Source: Raoultibacter massiliensis
Lineage (GTDB): Bacteria; Actinomycetota; Coriobacteriia; Coriobacteriales; Eggerthellaceae
Length of the DNA: 64,000 bases
Direction of reading: 5' to 3'
NCBI RefSeq assembly: GCF_900199545.1
Contig: NZ_LT962670.1
Span: forward strand, 727,776 to 791,775
The notes under the pieces are model-generated. The model searched no databases. It worked only from the letters and a program-made list of their open reading frames with translations, and was not told the DNA's origin. Of the stretch, positions 28,927 to 37,705 are shown piece by piece. The number at the start of each line of letters is the position of its first letter. Positions within the stretch are counted from its first letter, which is position 1. The position numbers were made by a program, and so were the translations under genes.

Positions 28927-29236
28927 GACGAATATCACGTTCGAAAACGTGAAGGAGCGCCTTGACGAGATCGTCGATGCTGTCAACGACGAGAGCATTT
29001 CGCTTGACGACGCGCTCGATCTGTACGAAGAGGCCGTCAAGCTCGGCATGCAGGCAAGCACGCTGCTCGAAGAGGGCCTCGCCCAACAGGATGCCGAGGC
29101 GGAAGCCGACGGCGGTTCGATCGACGAGGCGAACGCGGCGTCCGTTTCCGGTACGGAGCAAAGCGCCGTGTCGGAAGACGCAGGCGCGGCGGATGCAGAC
29201 GAGCGGGCGGAAGATGCCGTCTCCCGACTTCAGTAG
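28916..29236 (+). CDS. xseB: Exodeoxyribonuclease VII small subunit
   Basis: Residues 1-60 form the usual XseB helical hairpin (ITFENVKERLDEIVDAVNDE, SLDDALDLYEEAVKLG). A 45-residue acidic, Ala/Glu/Asp-rich tail follows, making the protein 106 residues rather than about 75. The ATG is inside the end of nusB, so translation is coupled. The large subunit xseA, usually just upstream, is not in this operon. Confidence 0.9.
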   Translation: MASETNITFENVKERLDEIVDAVNDESISLDDALDLYEEAVKLGMQASTLLEEGLAQQDAEAEADGGSIDEANAASVSGTEQSAVSEDAGAADADERAEDAVSRLQ

Positions 29237-29244
29237 GTGAGCGT

Positions 29245-31122
29245 ATGGACGACCGTATTCTCGACATAATCAGCTCTCCGAGCGATCTCAAGCTTCTCAC
29301 CGATGAGGAGCTTGCGCTTTTGGCGACCGAGATCCGCGAGGAAATCGTAACCGTGACGTCCCAGACCGGCGGCCATGTCGCATCGAGTCTCGGCGCGGTG
29401 GAGATCATCCTCGCCGCCCATTCGCTGCTCGATTGCCCAACCGACAAGCTTGTTTTCGATGTGGGCCATCAGGCTTATGCGCACAAGCTTTTGACGGGTC
29501 GTCAGGATGCGTTTGACACGCTGCGCTGTTACGGCGGCGTATCGGGCTTCCCGAAGCCCGGAGAAAGCGAATACGACGTGCATCCCTCGGGGCATGCCTC
29601 CGACTCCCTTTCAACGGCGCTCGGCCTTGCGCTGGCCCGCGATCTGAGGGGAACCCATGAGCGCATCGTCGCCGTGATCGGCGATGCAGCGCTTTCGGGC
29701 GGCATGGCGTTCGAAGCCCTCAACCATATCGGCCAAGCGCAGACGCCCATGGTCATCATTCTCAACGATAACGAGATGTCGATTTCGCGCAATGTCGGCG
29801 CCCTCATGAAGCACTTGGGCTACATGCGCGCATCGAGCCAGTACAGGCAGACGCGCGATTCGGTTCAAGAAAAGCTCGAGAGCAGCGGTTGGCTCGGCAA
29901 CGCCATGGCGAACTTCGGACGCAACATGAAGGAATCGATGAAGCAATTCGTGATTCCCCGTTCGATGATTTTCGAGCAGCTGGGCATTCTGTGCACCGCC
30001 CCGATCGACGGACACGATATACCGCTGCTCAGGGAAACGCTCGCCAACGTGGTTGACACCGATGTGCCGGTTTTGGTGCATGTGGTTACGAAGAAGGGCA
30101 TCGGCTACGGTCCGGCGGAGCGCTCGCCCGAGGTATTCCACGGCGTGGCGCCGTTCGACATCGAAACGGGCGCAGTTAAGAAGAAATCGGCCAAAGCGCC
30201 CTCGTACACATCGGTGTTCTCGAAGGCCCTCGTCGCCGAGGCGGCAAAGGACGACGACATAGTTGCCATTACGGCGGCGATGAAGGACGGGACCGGCTTG
30301 GCCGAATTCGCGGAGCTGTTCCCCGATCGGTTCATCGATGCGGGCATCGCCGAAGAGCACGCCGTCGGGCTCGCGTCGGGCTTGGCGGTTGGCGGCAAGA
30401 AGCCGGTCGTCGCCATCTACTCGACGTTCTTGCAGCGTGCGATCGATCAGATGATCATCAACAACGCGCTTCCCGAACTCAACGTGGTGTTCGCCATCGA
30501 TCGGGCGGGGATTGTCGGCGAAGACGGGCCGACGCATCACGGCATGTTCGATATCGCGTATACGCGCATGATTCCCCACATGAAAGTGCTCGCGCCCTCG
30601 AACGAGGCAGAGCTCGTGCGCTCGCTGCGGACGGCGCTCGCTTTCGGAGGTCCGTTTGCGATCCGCTACCCACGCGGTGAAGCCGAAGGCGTCGAGATAC
30701 CTGCGGAGTCCGAGCCGTTCGATCTGGGAAAAAGCAGGCTTGTGCGCGAAGGGTCCGATGCCGCTGTTCTCGCATTTGGGCGTATGGTGGGCAAAGCGGA
30801 GGAAGCTGCGTGCATCCTTGCCCGGGAAGGCATCGAAGTGCGGGTCGTCGACATGCGTTGGGTCAAACCGCTCGATACGGAGGCCATCCGCGAGGCTGCG
30901 AAGCTGCCGCTTGTCGTTACGGTCGAAGGCGGCGTGATCGCCGGGGGAGCGGGCGAAGGGGTTCTCGGCGAACTCGCGAGGCTGCAGGCGAGCGTTCCCT
31001 CGCTGACGCTCGGCATCGACGACACGTTCGTGAGCCAGGGCAAAACCGATCTGCTACTGCATGATCTTGGCCTCGATGGCGAAGGCATTGCGAAGTCGGT
31101 GAGGAAAGCGCTCGGGCGGTAG
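29245..31122 (+). CDS. dxs: 1-deoxy-D-xylulose-5-phosphate synthase
   Basis: A 625-residue thiamine-diphosphate enzyme that starts the MEP isoprenoid pathway from pyruvate and glyceraldehyde 3-phosphate. Landmarks: GGHVASSLGAVE, FDVGHQAYAHKLLTGR, GHASDSLSTALGLA, cofactor motif GDAALSGGMAFEALN...NDN, catalytic region AGIAEEHAVGLASGLA, and DRAGIVGEDGPTHHG. It begins 8 bases after xseB and should be the last gene of the carboxylase/nusB operon; a convergent gene follows. Confidence 0.96.
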   Translation: MDDRILDIISSPSDLKLLTDEELALLATEIREEIVTVTSQTGGHVASSLGAVEIILAAHSLLDCPTDKLVFDVGHQAYAHKLLTGRQDAFDTLRCYGGVSGFPKPGESEYDVHPSGHASDSLSTALGLALARDLRGTHERIVAVIGDAALSGGMAFEALNHIGQAQTPMVIILNDNEMSISRNVGALMKHLGYMRASSQYRQTRDSVQEKLESSGWLGNAMANFGRNMKESMKQFVIPRSMIFEQLGILCTAPIDGHDIPLLRETLANVVDTDVPVLVHVVTKKGIGYGPAERSPEVFHGVAPFDIETGAVKKKSAKAPSYTSVFSKALVAEAAKDDDIVAITAAMKDGTGLAEFAELFPDRFIDAGIAEEHAVGLASGLAVGGKKPVVAIYSTFLQRAIDQMIINNALPELNVVFAIDRAGIVGEDGPTHHGMFDIAYTRMIPHMKVLAPSNEAELVRSLRTALAFGGPFAIRYPRGEAEGVEIPAESEPFDLGKSRLVREGSDAAVLAFGRMVGKAEEAACILAREGIEVRVVDMRWVKPLDTEAIREAAKLPLVVTVEGGVIAGGAGEGVLGELARLQASVPSLTLGIDDTFVSQGKTDLLLHDLGLDGEGIAKSVRKALGR

Positions 31123-31166
31123 GAGCCTCCGCGTTCGCTGCCGATGACGTGTGCCGCTTCGTTTGG

Positions 31167-32714
31167 CTATCCGACGAGGTGGATTGTTTCGTCGAACGTT
31201 TCGGCGAGCTTCCAGGGACCGAAGAGATCGGCTGATGCAAACGATGCTTTAGCCGTTCCCGAATTGCCTTGTCCGAGGGTCATCAGATACCAACCGTCTT
31301 CGTAAGCGAGGCTGTCGATGGTGGAGAGGTATTGCACCTTCGGCGGCAGATCGCCATAGGGCAGCTGCACGCTATGCCAGGTATCGCCCGTGTCGGAAGT
31401 TGCATACAGTACAGGATACGATCCGTCCATCCCGTCGTTGAGTGCGACGATGCCGTTTCTCTCATCGGCCATGGCGATGTCTGCGAGCGTGCTGCTCGTC
31501 ATGGTGAGGGGAAGCTCTTTTTCCGTCCAGCTCGTTCCTCCGTCGAAGGAGAAATAGCACAGCTTGTGCTCTCCGGCGCCCATCGACCAATCGGTTCCGA
31601 GCGCCGCGTAGGCGAAGTCGGGCGAGGTGAACCCGATAGCGCGCTTCGTGATGGCTCGTCCGAATTCCGCGGCAGACGAGAGCGGCACGGTTGTCCACGA
31701 CGCTCCGTCATCGAAGGTCATCTTCAAAGTGGGTGCCCCGCCAAAGAAAAACGCGATCGGCAATTCGGCGTCGGTCGACACGAATACGCTCTCCGGTGGG
31801 AGAAGCAGGCCGTTTCGGTAGAATTCGAGGGTTTCCGCAAGCTCTTCTTCGGTGAGGTCGGACTCGATCCAGCTCTGCCCGTAGTCTTTTGTGAATCGCA
31901 GGGTTTCGCCGCTGATCGCATAGTCGCATTGCATGGTCGATTGCTGGTTTCCCGTTGCCGTTTCGGCTTCTGCGGGGTCGAACGCGTACAGGTACTGCTG
32001 TCCTTCAATCGTGCTCATCCCATCGAAGAGGCGGATTACGACGTTCGTGTTGCCGTCGCTGACCCCACCTCTTCCTGCATTGTATGCTTGCTGGTCGAGT
32101 ACGGGAAAGGCCGCGTTGTTTCTGCCGTCGAAGATGGGCGTGCCTTCCGGGATTACCGTATGAGGTTGGTAGCTGACGACGAAGCGGTCGAGTCCGCTGA
32201 CCTTGATTTGGTCGGCTAAGGGGATTTTCCCGAGTTGCTCGTCCAAGTAATCGAGCGTGCTGTTCGGGTTGGCGGTGTGCACGATGTTCGAGCTGTCGGG
32301 CTGCATGCGCTCGTATGAAAGGACGATGCCCGAATAAACGTATTGCGCCATCCCTCGGTAGTTCCCGTTTTCAAACACGTCGAGCGAAAGAGTGAAGCTT
32401 TCGACGAAGCCGTTTTCGTCGACCGTAGCTTCAAAGGCGGCAACGGTGCAATCTTGCGGCGTTTCTCCCGATTGCTCGATCAGGTCCTGAAAACCCGATA
32501 ATCCCTTTTCGGAAAGGGGATAGGAGTTAAGCGAATAGAAGTTATCGCCGCGAACGATGACGCCTGGGTGGATGACCGCAAGAACGAACGCAACGGCTAT
32601 CGCGATGCAGGTTAGCGCGATAGCCGCGATGATGATCGGTGCCTTTCGCCTCGAATTCGCGGGGCTTTTGCTTTCGCGAGCGTGTCGGGGCTTTGCGGGA
32701 TGGGCGTCCGTCAG
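31167..32714 (-). CDS. Membrane-anchored Asp-box (BNR) repeat protein, probable CTG start
   Basis: No ATG, GTG or TTG exists in frame until a GTG at 32378, yet the frame upstream encodes a clear basic N-terminus, one membrane helix (APIIIAAIALTCIAIAVAFV) and further extracellular sequence. The frame opens at CTG 32714-32712, whose last two bases overlap the TGA stop of the acetyltransferase gene (CTGA), with GGAGAGAAAGG 4 bases upstream, giving a 515-residue protein. The extracellular part contains four Asp-box motifs (KDYGQSW, FDDGASW, FDGGTSW, SDTGDTW), the mark of sialidase/sortilin-type beta-propellers. No catalytic sialidase motif is seen. Function unknown; possibly ligand binding at the cell surface. 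Confidence 0.65.
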   Translation of the reverse strand: MTDAHPAKPRHARESKSPANSRRKAPIIIAAIALTCIAIAVAFVLAVIHPGVIVRGDNFYSLNSYPLSEKGLSGFQDLIEQSGETPQDCTVAAFEATVDENGFVESFTLSLDVFENGNYRGMAQYVYSGIVLSYERMQPDSSNIVHTANPNSTLDYLDEQLGKIPLADQIKVSGLDRFVVSYQPHTVIPEGTPIFDGRNNAAFPVLDQQAYNAGRGGVSDGNTNVVIRLFDGMSTIEGQQYLYAFDPAEAETATGNQQSTMQCDYAISGETLRFTKDYGQSWIESDLTEEELAETLEFYRNGLLLPPESVFVSTDAELPIAFFFGGAPTLKMTFDDGASWTTVPLSSAAEFGRAITKRAIGFTSPDFAYAALGTDWSMGAGEHKLCYFSFDGGTSWTEKELPLTMTSSTLADIAMADERNGIVALNDGMDGSYPVLYATSDTGDTWHSVQLPYGDLPPKVQYLSTIDSLAYEDGWYLMTLGQGNSGTAKASFASADLFGPWKLAETFDETIHLVG

Positions 32715-33223
32715 TCGGCCTTTCTCTCCATGATGTAGTCATCCATGACGAATCCGCCTCCGATATCGGTTTCGGCGGCTTCGATCGTTTCGAAGCCCTT
32801 CGCCTCGTATGCGCGAATCGCGATGTCGTTTTGCTTGTTGACGGTCAGGTACATGGCGCTGAGGCCGCGCATGCCGCACAGGCGATTGTAGAAGCGGATG
32901 ACGCGGGTTGCGTAGCCCTTGCCCCGTTCCGATTCGTAGAGGTAGATCTTCGATATGAAGAACCGTTTGGTTTCGGGTTCGACCTTGCCTCCGGTGTAGC
33001 CTACAATGCGCTCTTCATCTGCTTCGTCGTCGACGAGAAACCAGTACTCGTATTCGCCGTTTCTGATATCGCGGATGAGCGCTTCGAAGCTTTGGAACTG
33101 GTCCACCATGTAGTCGGTCTGGTCTTTCCCTATACGCGGCGGCCAATACTCGTGCCAGATCTCATCTGCCATGGCGGCAAGCTGCTTTATCTGCTCTTCG
33201 GTTCCCACGGGTTCGAATCTCAT
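32711..33223 (-). CDS. GNAT family N-acetyltransferase
   Basis: A 170-residue GNAT protein: the acetyl-CoA loop is SERGKGYATRVIRF, followed by MYLTVNKQNDIAIRAYEAKGF, the typical C-terminal beta-bulge region. The ATG at 33223 is chosen because AAGGAGG lies 6 bases upstream; the ATG two codons earlier abuts that site. The target is unknown. Its stop overlaps the proposed CTG start of the next gene. Confidence 0.88.
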   Translation of the reverse strand: MRFEPVGTEEQIKQLAAMADEIWHEYWPPRIGKDQTDYMVDQFQSFEALIRDIRNGEYEYWFLVDDEADEERIVGYTGGKVEPETKRFFISKIYLYESERGKGYATRVIRFYNRLCGMRGLSAMYLTVNKQNDIAIRAYEAKGFETIEAAETDIGGGFVMDDYIMERKAD

Positions 33224-33410
33224 ATGCATCCTCCTTGGCGCATGCCCCGGTGTATCGTCGTGTTTCCGTATTGTAACGCGGGGGCTTCCCGTTTGTTAAA
33301 AGACTTTTCCGAATCCGTTAACAGTCCCGTTCGAGCCGCTCGCGGCAAAGGTGGCGTGCAATTATCGAGATGTAAAACAACTGATCGGCGAAAACAGAGG
33401 AGGCAAGGAA

Positions 33411-34685
33411 ATGTTCGATACAGGTTCGACGGGCTTCATGATCGCTTGCGCGATGCTCGTTCTCCTGATGACGCCTGGTTTGGCGTTTTTCTACGGGGGA
33501 TTGAGTCGTCGTAAGAACGTCGTGAATGCCATGATCATGGTGTTTGCGGTGATCGGGATCGTCGCTATCACGTGGACGCTTTTCGGATGGTCGTTCGCAT
33601 ACGGCGGCGACGGGTCGATTCCCTTTTTCGGAGGCTTTGACCAGATCGGGTGCTTCGGAGTGGTTCAGGGTGTGCTCGCCGAGGCGCAGGCAGTTCCCGA
33701 AGGGGCGGTTTATCCGAGTATCGTCGACATCGTATTTCAGATGGCGTTCTGCATGATAACTACGGCGATCATCACCGGCGCGGTGGCGGGTCGCATCAAG
33801 TTCGGCGCGATCTGCGCGTTTCTGGCGGTTTGGACCATCGTGGTGTATCCGCCGCTTGCCCATATGGTGTGGGGCGGCGAGGGCAGCCTGATCGGCGATG
33901 CCATCGGTGCGCTTGACTTTGCGGGCGGCGATGTCGTCCATATCTCATCGGGCCTTACGGGGCTGATCCTGTGCCTCATTGCGGGCAAGCGCAAGGGCTT
34001 CGGCATGATGAGTTACCGCCCCCACAACGTTCCGTTCGTGGCTTTGGGTGCGACGCTTCTGTGGTTCGGGTGGTTCGGCTTCAACGCAGGATCCGAGTTC
34101 GCGGCTGATGGCATCGCCGCTCTTGCGCTGGTCAACACTGTGGTTGCATCGGGCTCGGCGCTCGTGTCGTGGATGGTGGTCGAGCGGTTGAAGGTCGGCA
34201 AGCCAACGCTTGTCGGCGCGGCGACCGGCTTGGTGGCGGGACTTGTGGTGATTACGCCTGCGGCAGGGTTCGTCGAGCCGTGGGCGGCGATCGTCATGGG
34301 ACTCATAGTTTCCCCTGTTTGCTACTTTGCCATCTCGTTCTGCAAAAAGAAACTCGGCTACGACGATGCGCTCGATGCGTTTGGCTGCCACTGCGTCGGC
34401 GGCATCGTGGGCGGTGTGCTCACGGGCCTGTTCTGCGTTCCCGGGCTCTCATGGACCGAATTCGGCGGCCTGCTGTATACCGGCGATCCTTCGCTGCTCG
34501 CGAGCCAGGTCCTCGGCATTCTCATCACTGTGGTGTTTGTGGGGGTGGCCGACGTCGTTCTCGGGCTCATTGTCAAGGCGGCATTCGGGGGAAGCCTGCG
34601 GGTGAGCGAAGATAAGGAAGCGGCCGGCCTTGACGTTGCGGAGCACGGCGAGAGCGCGTATCCGGCATACATCGGCCTCGATTAG
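33411..34685 (+). CDS. amt: Ammonium transporter
   Basis: A 424-residue channel with 11 helices, without a signal peptide before the first helix. LLMTPGLAFFYGGLSRRKN is the Amt signature; FAGGDVVHISSGLTGLIL contains the Asp and first pore His, and DAFGCHCVGGIVG the second pore His. The ATG at 33411 follows GAGGAGG at 10 bases. It is followed 17 bases later by a PII gene, the classic amt-glnK pair. Confidence 0.95.
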   Translation: MFDTGSTGFMIACAMLVLLMTPGLAFFYGGLSRRKNVVNAMIMVFAVIGIVAITWTLFGWSFAYGGDGSIPFFGGFDQIGCFGVVQGVLAEAQAVPEGAVYPSIVDIVFQMAFCMITTAIITGAVAGRIKFGAICAFLAVWTIVVYPPLAHMVWGGEGSLIGDAIGALDFAGGDVVHISSGLTGLILCLIAGKRKGFGMMSYRPHNVPFVALGATLLWFGWFGFNAGSEFAADGIAALALVNTVVASGSALVSWMVVERLKVGKPTLVGAATGLVAGLVVITPAAGFVEPWAAIVMGLIVSPVCYFAISFCKKKLGYDDALDAFGCHCVGGIVGGVLTGLFCVPGLSWTEFGGLLYTGDPSLLASQVLGILITVVFVGVADVVLGLIVKAAFGGSLRVSEDKEAAGLDVAEHGESAYPAYIGLD

Positions 34686-34702
34686 AGTAGGGAGGATTAC
34701 GT

Positions 34703-35041
34703 ATGAAAAAGATTTCGGCGATCGTTCGCCCTGAAAAGCTCGAACCCCTCAAAGACGCCCTCTTTGCGGCGAAGGTTTCGGGGATGACCATATCGCAGGT
34801 GCATGGCTGCGGAAACCAGCATGGATGGAAAGAATACTATCGCGGTACCGAGGTTATGCTCAACATGGTTCCGAAGGTGAAGTTCGAGATCATCGTCGAC
34901 GACGACCTCGTCGACGCTGTTGTCGATCTTATCTGCCGAACCGCGAAGACCGGCGAAGTGGGAGATGGCAAGATATTCATTTTCCCCGTCGATGAGGTCG
35001 TGCGCATCAGAACGGGCGAGCGGGGGGATGCTGCGATTTAG
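34703..35041 (+). CDS. glnK: PII nitrogen regulatory protein with Val at position 51
   Basis: A 112-residue PII protein that should bind ATP/ADP and 2-oxoglutarate and gate the neighbouring ammonium channel with its T-loop. The KTGEVGDGKIFIFPV and RIRTGERGDAAI motifs are conserved. The T-loop reads GCGNQHGWKEYYRGTEVM: Tyr46 is kept, but Tyr51, the residue uridylylated in E. coli (GAEYM), is Val. Control is therefore probably by ligands alone. The same frame continues past the stop into a flavoprotein remnant. Confidence 0.93.
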   Translation: MKKISAIVRPEKLEPLKDALFAAKVSGMTISQVHGCGNQHGWKEYYRGTEVMLNMVPKVKFEIIVDDDLVDAVVDLICRTAKTGEVGDGKIFIFPVDEVVRIRTGERGDAAI

Positions 35042-35200
35042 GGCAGGAAGATTTTCGGGCTGTACGCAGGCGGGTTGGACTCGGGAGAGTTCTTCAAGGA
35101 TAACTACAATCACGGCTTTTCCGGCGGTTGCTCGGGTTACTCTTACTTCACCGGGTTCTATGCCGCGGACCAGGCTAAGGAGTATGTTGAATCGCTGTAG
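35042..35200 (+). pseudogene. C-terminal remnant of a fumarate-reductase-like flavoprotein
   Basis: Directly after the glnK stop, in the same frame, 52 codons encode KIFGLYAGGLDSGEFFKDN, then YNHGFSGGCSGYSYFTGFYA and ADQAKEYVESL, then a stop. This is the FAD-binding end of the flavocytochrome-c/urocanate-reductase family (G(L/I)YAxGxDxGG...), which has two intact members elsewhere in the window. No start codon or ribosome-binding site lies near, so it is a gene fragment, probably left by deletion of a reductase gene between glnK and this point. Confidence 0.7.
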
Positions 35201-35219
35201 GGCTTCGACGCTTCGCGCA

Positions 35220-35247
35220 GGGGATCGGCCGAATTGCGGCCGACCCC
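35220..35247 (+). terminator. Hairpin after the glnK region
   Basis: GGGG-A-TCGGCCG pairs with CGGCCGA-CCCC around AATTG, with ATTTTGG after it. The T-run is short, so termination is likely but not certain. Confidence 0.5.
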
Positions 35248-35364
35248 CATTTTGGAGCGGTTCTGTTGATTGCTCTTTTCTGCACCATGGGGCATCATTA
35301 TCTCAGGATGCTGCCCGCGCATCGTCGCGAGCGGTTATGCATGCAGCGCTCAAAGGAGGCACGT

Positions 35365-35781
35365 ATGGCGAACCTCGGTGATGGATTCAAAGACATTTTC
35401 TTGGCCGGAGTCGGCGCGATGGCGATCACAGGCGAAAAGGCCCAGGATCTTATCGGTCAGCTTATCGAAAAAGGCGAGATCACCGTCGATCAGGGAAAGC
35501 AGATCAACAGCGAGCTCAAGCACAAAGCCGAAGATGTTGCGGCAACGCTTCGCTACGATGCGCTCGAAGCGCGCATGGCGGTTATGACGCCCGAAGAGCG
35601 TACCGCATTTGCCGCACGGGCTGCCGAGCTGGCTGCGAAGGCGAACGCCGAATCGACGGCGCAGGATGCTGCCGTGGGAGATGCTTCCGAGGCGTCTGCG
35701 GCCGATACGCCCTCTGAAACCGCAAAGGCTGCGGGGAATGCTCCCGAGGCGGATGACGATGCTTCCGCTCCGACGGCATAG
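35365..35781 (+). CDS. Phasin-like helical protein
   Basis: A 138-residue protein: residues 1-85 form amphipathic helices (DGFKDIFLAGVGAMAITGEKAQDLIGQLIEKGEITVDQGK) like phasins and polyhydroxyalkanoate granule-associated proteins; the rest is an acidic Ala/Ser/Asp-rich tail. The ATG at 35365 follows AAAGGAGG; an upstream in-frame start at 35266 lacks support. It sits 24 bases before a UbiB-like gene. The same phasin-like/UbiB pairing occurs in other Gram-positive bacteria; what it does is not known, and no polyester synthase gene is in the window. Confidence 0.7.
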   Translation: MANLGDGFKDIFLAGVGAMAITGEKAQDLIGQLIEKGEITVDQGKQINSELKHKAEDVAATLRYDALEARMAVMTPEERTAFAARAAELAAKANAESTAQDAAVGDASEASAADTPSETAKAAGNAPEADDDASAPTA

Positions 35782-35805
35782 CCTCGGCGCAACCGAACAG
35801 AAGCC

Positions 35806-37458
35806 ATGGCAGGCAATACCCTTCTCCGGTACTTTTTCAGCTCCGATGCGGGTATCGATCCCGAGAATCGCTTCCACCTGAATCGCAAGACGAGGGCAAG
35901 AAGGCTTCGGGAAATTTCGAGCATCCTTCGGAAGCATAAATTTTTGCGTGGTTTTTCGCCTGAAGAATTCCGCGCCATGCTCGAAGATCTTGGTCCGAGT
36001 TTCGTGAAGATAGGCCAAACGCTTTCAACGCGTTCGGAGATACTGCCGAAGGCCTTTTGCGACGAGCTCGAAAAGCTGCAGATGGCATGCGAGCCGTTGC
36101 CGTTCGACGAGATGCTCGCGGCGCTTGACGCGCAGTTCGGAAGCCGGCGTGAGGAGATATTCGTTACGATCGATCCAACGCCGCTTGGCAGCGCATCGCT
36201 TGCACAAGTCCATCGGGCCGTTCTCGAAACGGGCGATATCGTGGCCGTGAAGATCCAGCGTCCCGGCGTCAAGGAAACGATGGCGCTCGATATAGACATC
36301 ATGCGCATGTTCGCCCGTCAGGCTTCGCGCTTCATGAAGGACGAGCAGATGCTCGATTTGCGCGACGTGGTCGAAGAGCTGTGGGCGACGTTTCTCGAGG
36401 AAACCGACTTTCGGCGGGAAGCGGAAAATCTTTCGGAGTTTGCAAGCCTCAACAAAGACGTGGCGTTCATCGACTGCCCGAAGGTGTACCCCGAACTATG
36501 CAGCGAATACGTTCTCGTAATGGAGTACATCGACGGCATTCCCATCTACAGCGCCGATAAGCTGATCGAGCAGGACTACGATCTCAAGGAGATCGGCAGC
36601 AAGATGCTCGACAACTACGCAACGCAGATACTCGACCATGGGTTCTTTCACGCCGATCCGCATCCTGGCAACGTGTTGATACGCGCAGGCAAGATCGTTT
36701 ACATCGATCTTGGCAATATGGGCAAGCTTTCCGCGCGCGATCGTGCAGGGTTCGGCGATATCATCGAGGCTGTGGGCAAGTTGGACGCATCCGAGTTGAA
36801 GGATGCCCTCATGCGATTCGCCATCTCCAAGGACAACGCGGTCATCGACCATACGCGCTTTCTCGCCGATCTCGACCTGCTCCTTGCCGATTACGGCTCG
36901 TGCGACGTCGCGGAGATCGACATAGGTGCATTCCTCAACGATATCCTTGCTCTGACGCGGCAGTGCAAAGTAACGCTGCCCTCGTCGATCACGAGCGTAT
37001 CGCGGGGAATCGTTACGATCGAGGGCACGGTGGGGCCGTTCATTCCCAATCTCAACATCGTCGCCATCATAAACGACCATATCCGCCACAGCAAAAGCGA
37101 ACGCGACGAGCTGATAGCGGCGTTTCAGGACCTTGCGCGGTCTTTGCGGTCGTCTGCGAGCGGCTCGCTCGATGCAGCCGCGTATTCCGGCGACGCTCTG
37201 AAGATGCTCACGCGCGGACAGCTGAAGATGAACATGGAGGTGCTGGGGTCGGAAGCGCCGCTCACGCGCATTTCGAAGATAGTCAACCGCCTGACGATCG
37301 CTCTCATCATCGCCGGATTGTTCATCGGATCGAGCATGCTTTCTCTTTCGACCATGGAGCCGCGTTTGCTCGGGGTTCCCGTGCTGGCTTTCTTCGGCTA
37401 TCTGGGTGCTGCCATCCTTTCCCTGTGGGTCGTTTTCGACATTGCGCGGAGAAAGTGA
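35806..37458 (+). CDS. UbiB/ABC1 (ADCK) family atypical kinase
   Basis: A 550-residue member with the invariant KIGQTLSTR motif, Ala-rich loop LGSASLAQVHRAVL, VAVKIQRPGV, catalytic HADPHPGNVL and the metal-binding Asp in YIDLGNMG, followed by a C-terminal pair of membrane helices (about residues 492-545). Family members are ATPases that help extract or move polyprenyl lipids such as quinones. The organism probably uses menaquinones, so a role in quinone handling is plausible. Confidence 0.92.
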   Translation: MAGNTLLRYFFSSDAGIDPENRFHLNRKTRARRLREISSILRKHKFLRGFSPEEFRAMLEDLGPSFVKIGQTLSTRSEILPKAFCDELEKLQMACEPLPFDEMLAALDAQFGSRREEIFVTIDPTPLGSASLAQVHRAVLETGDIVAVKIQRPGVKETMALDIDIMRMFARQASRFMKDEQMLDLRDVVEELWATFLEETDFRREAENLSEFASLNKDVAFIDCPKVYPELCSEYVLVMEYIDGIPIYSADKLIEQDYDLKEIGSKMLDNYATQILDHGFFHADPHPGNVLIRAGKIVYIDLGNMGKLSARDRAGFGDIIEAVGKLDASELKDALMRFAISKDNAVIDHTRFLADLDLLLADYGSCDVAEIDIGAFLNDILALTRQCKVTLPSSITSVSRGIVTIEGTVGPFIPNLNIVAIINDHIRHSKSERDELIAAFQDLARSLRSSASGSLDAAAYSGDALKMLTRGQLKMNMEVLGSEAPLTRISKIVNRLTIALIIAGLFIGSSMLSLSTMEPRLLGVPVLAFFGYLGAAILSLWVVFDIARRK

Positions 37459-37572
37459 ACCGCAGCAATCGGGGGCGAAGCCTTGCATAGCTCTCTGATC
37501 TGCGGATCAGCCAGATCGGGTCATCCTGTATGCAGCCGCTCGCGATGCGCTTCTGCGCGCACTTGCGTTGCG

Positions 37573-37615
37573 TTGCTCCACGTGTTATCTTAACGATATA
37601 GAATCCTAATAGGAT
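37573..37615 (+). promoter_or_regulatory. Promoter and Fur/PerR-box-like palindrome
   Basis: TTGCTC (37573-37578), an 18-base spacer and TATAGA (37597-37602) are followed at once by ATCCTAATAGGAT (37603-37615), a 13-base palindrome about 90 bases before the fur-family gene. This fits autoregulation. Confidence 0.5.
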
Positions 37616-37705
37616 GCATGTCTAATTTGATTCCGCGCGGTCGAAAACAACAGCGAGCGTTTGCATCGGGAACCGGCCGGCGGATTTTGAGAGAAAGAAG
37701 CTGTT

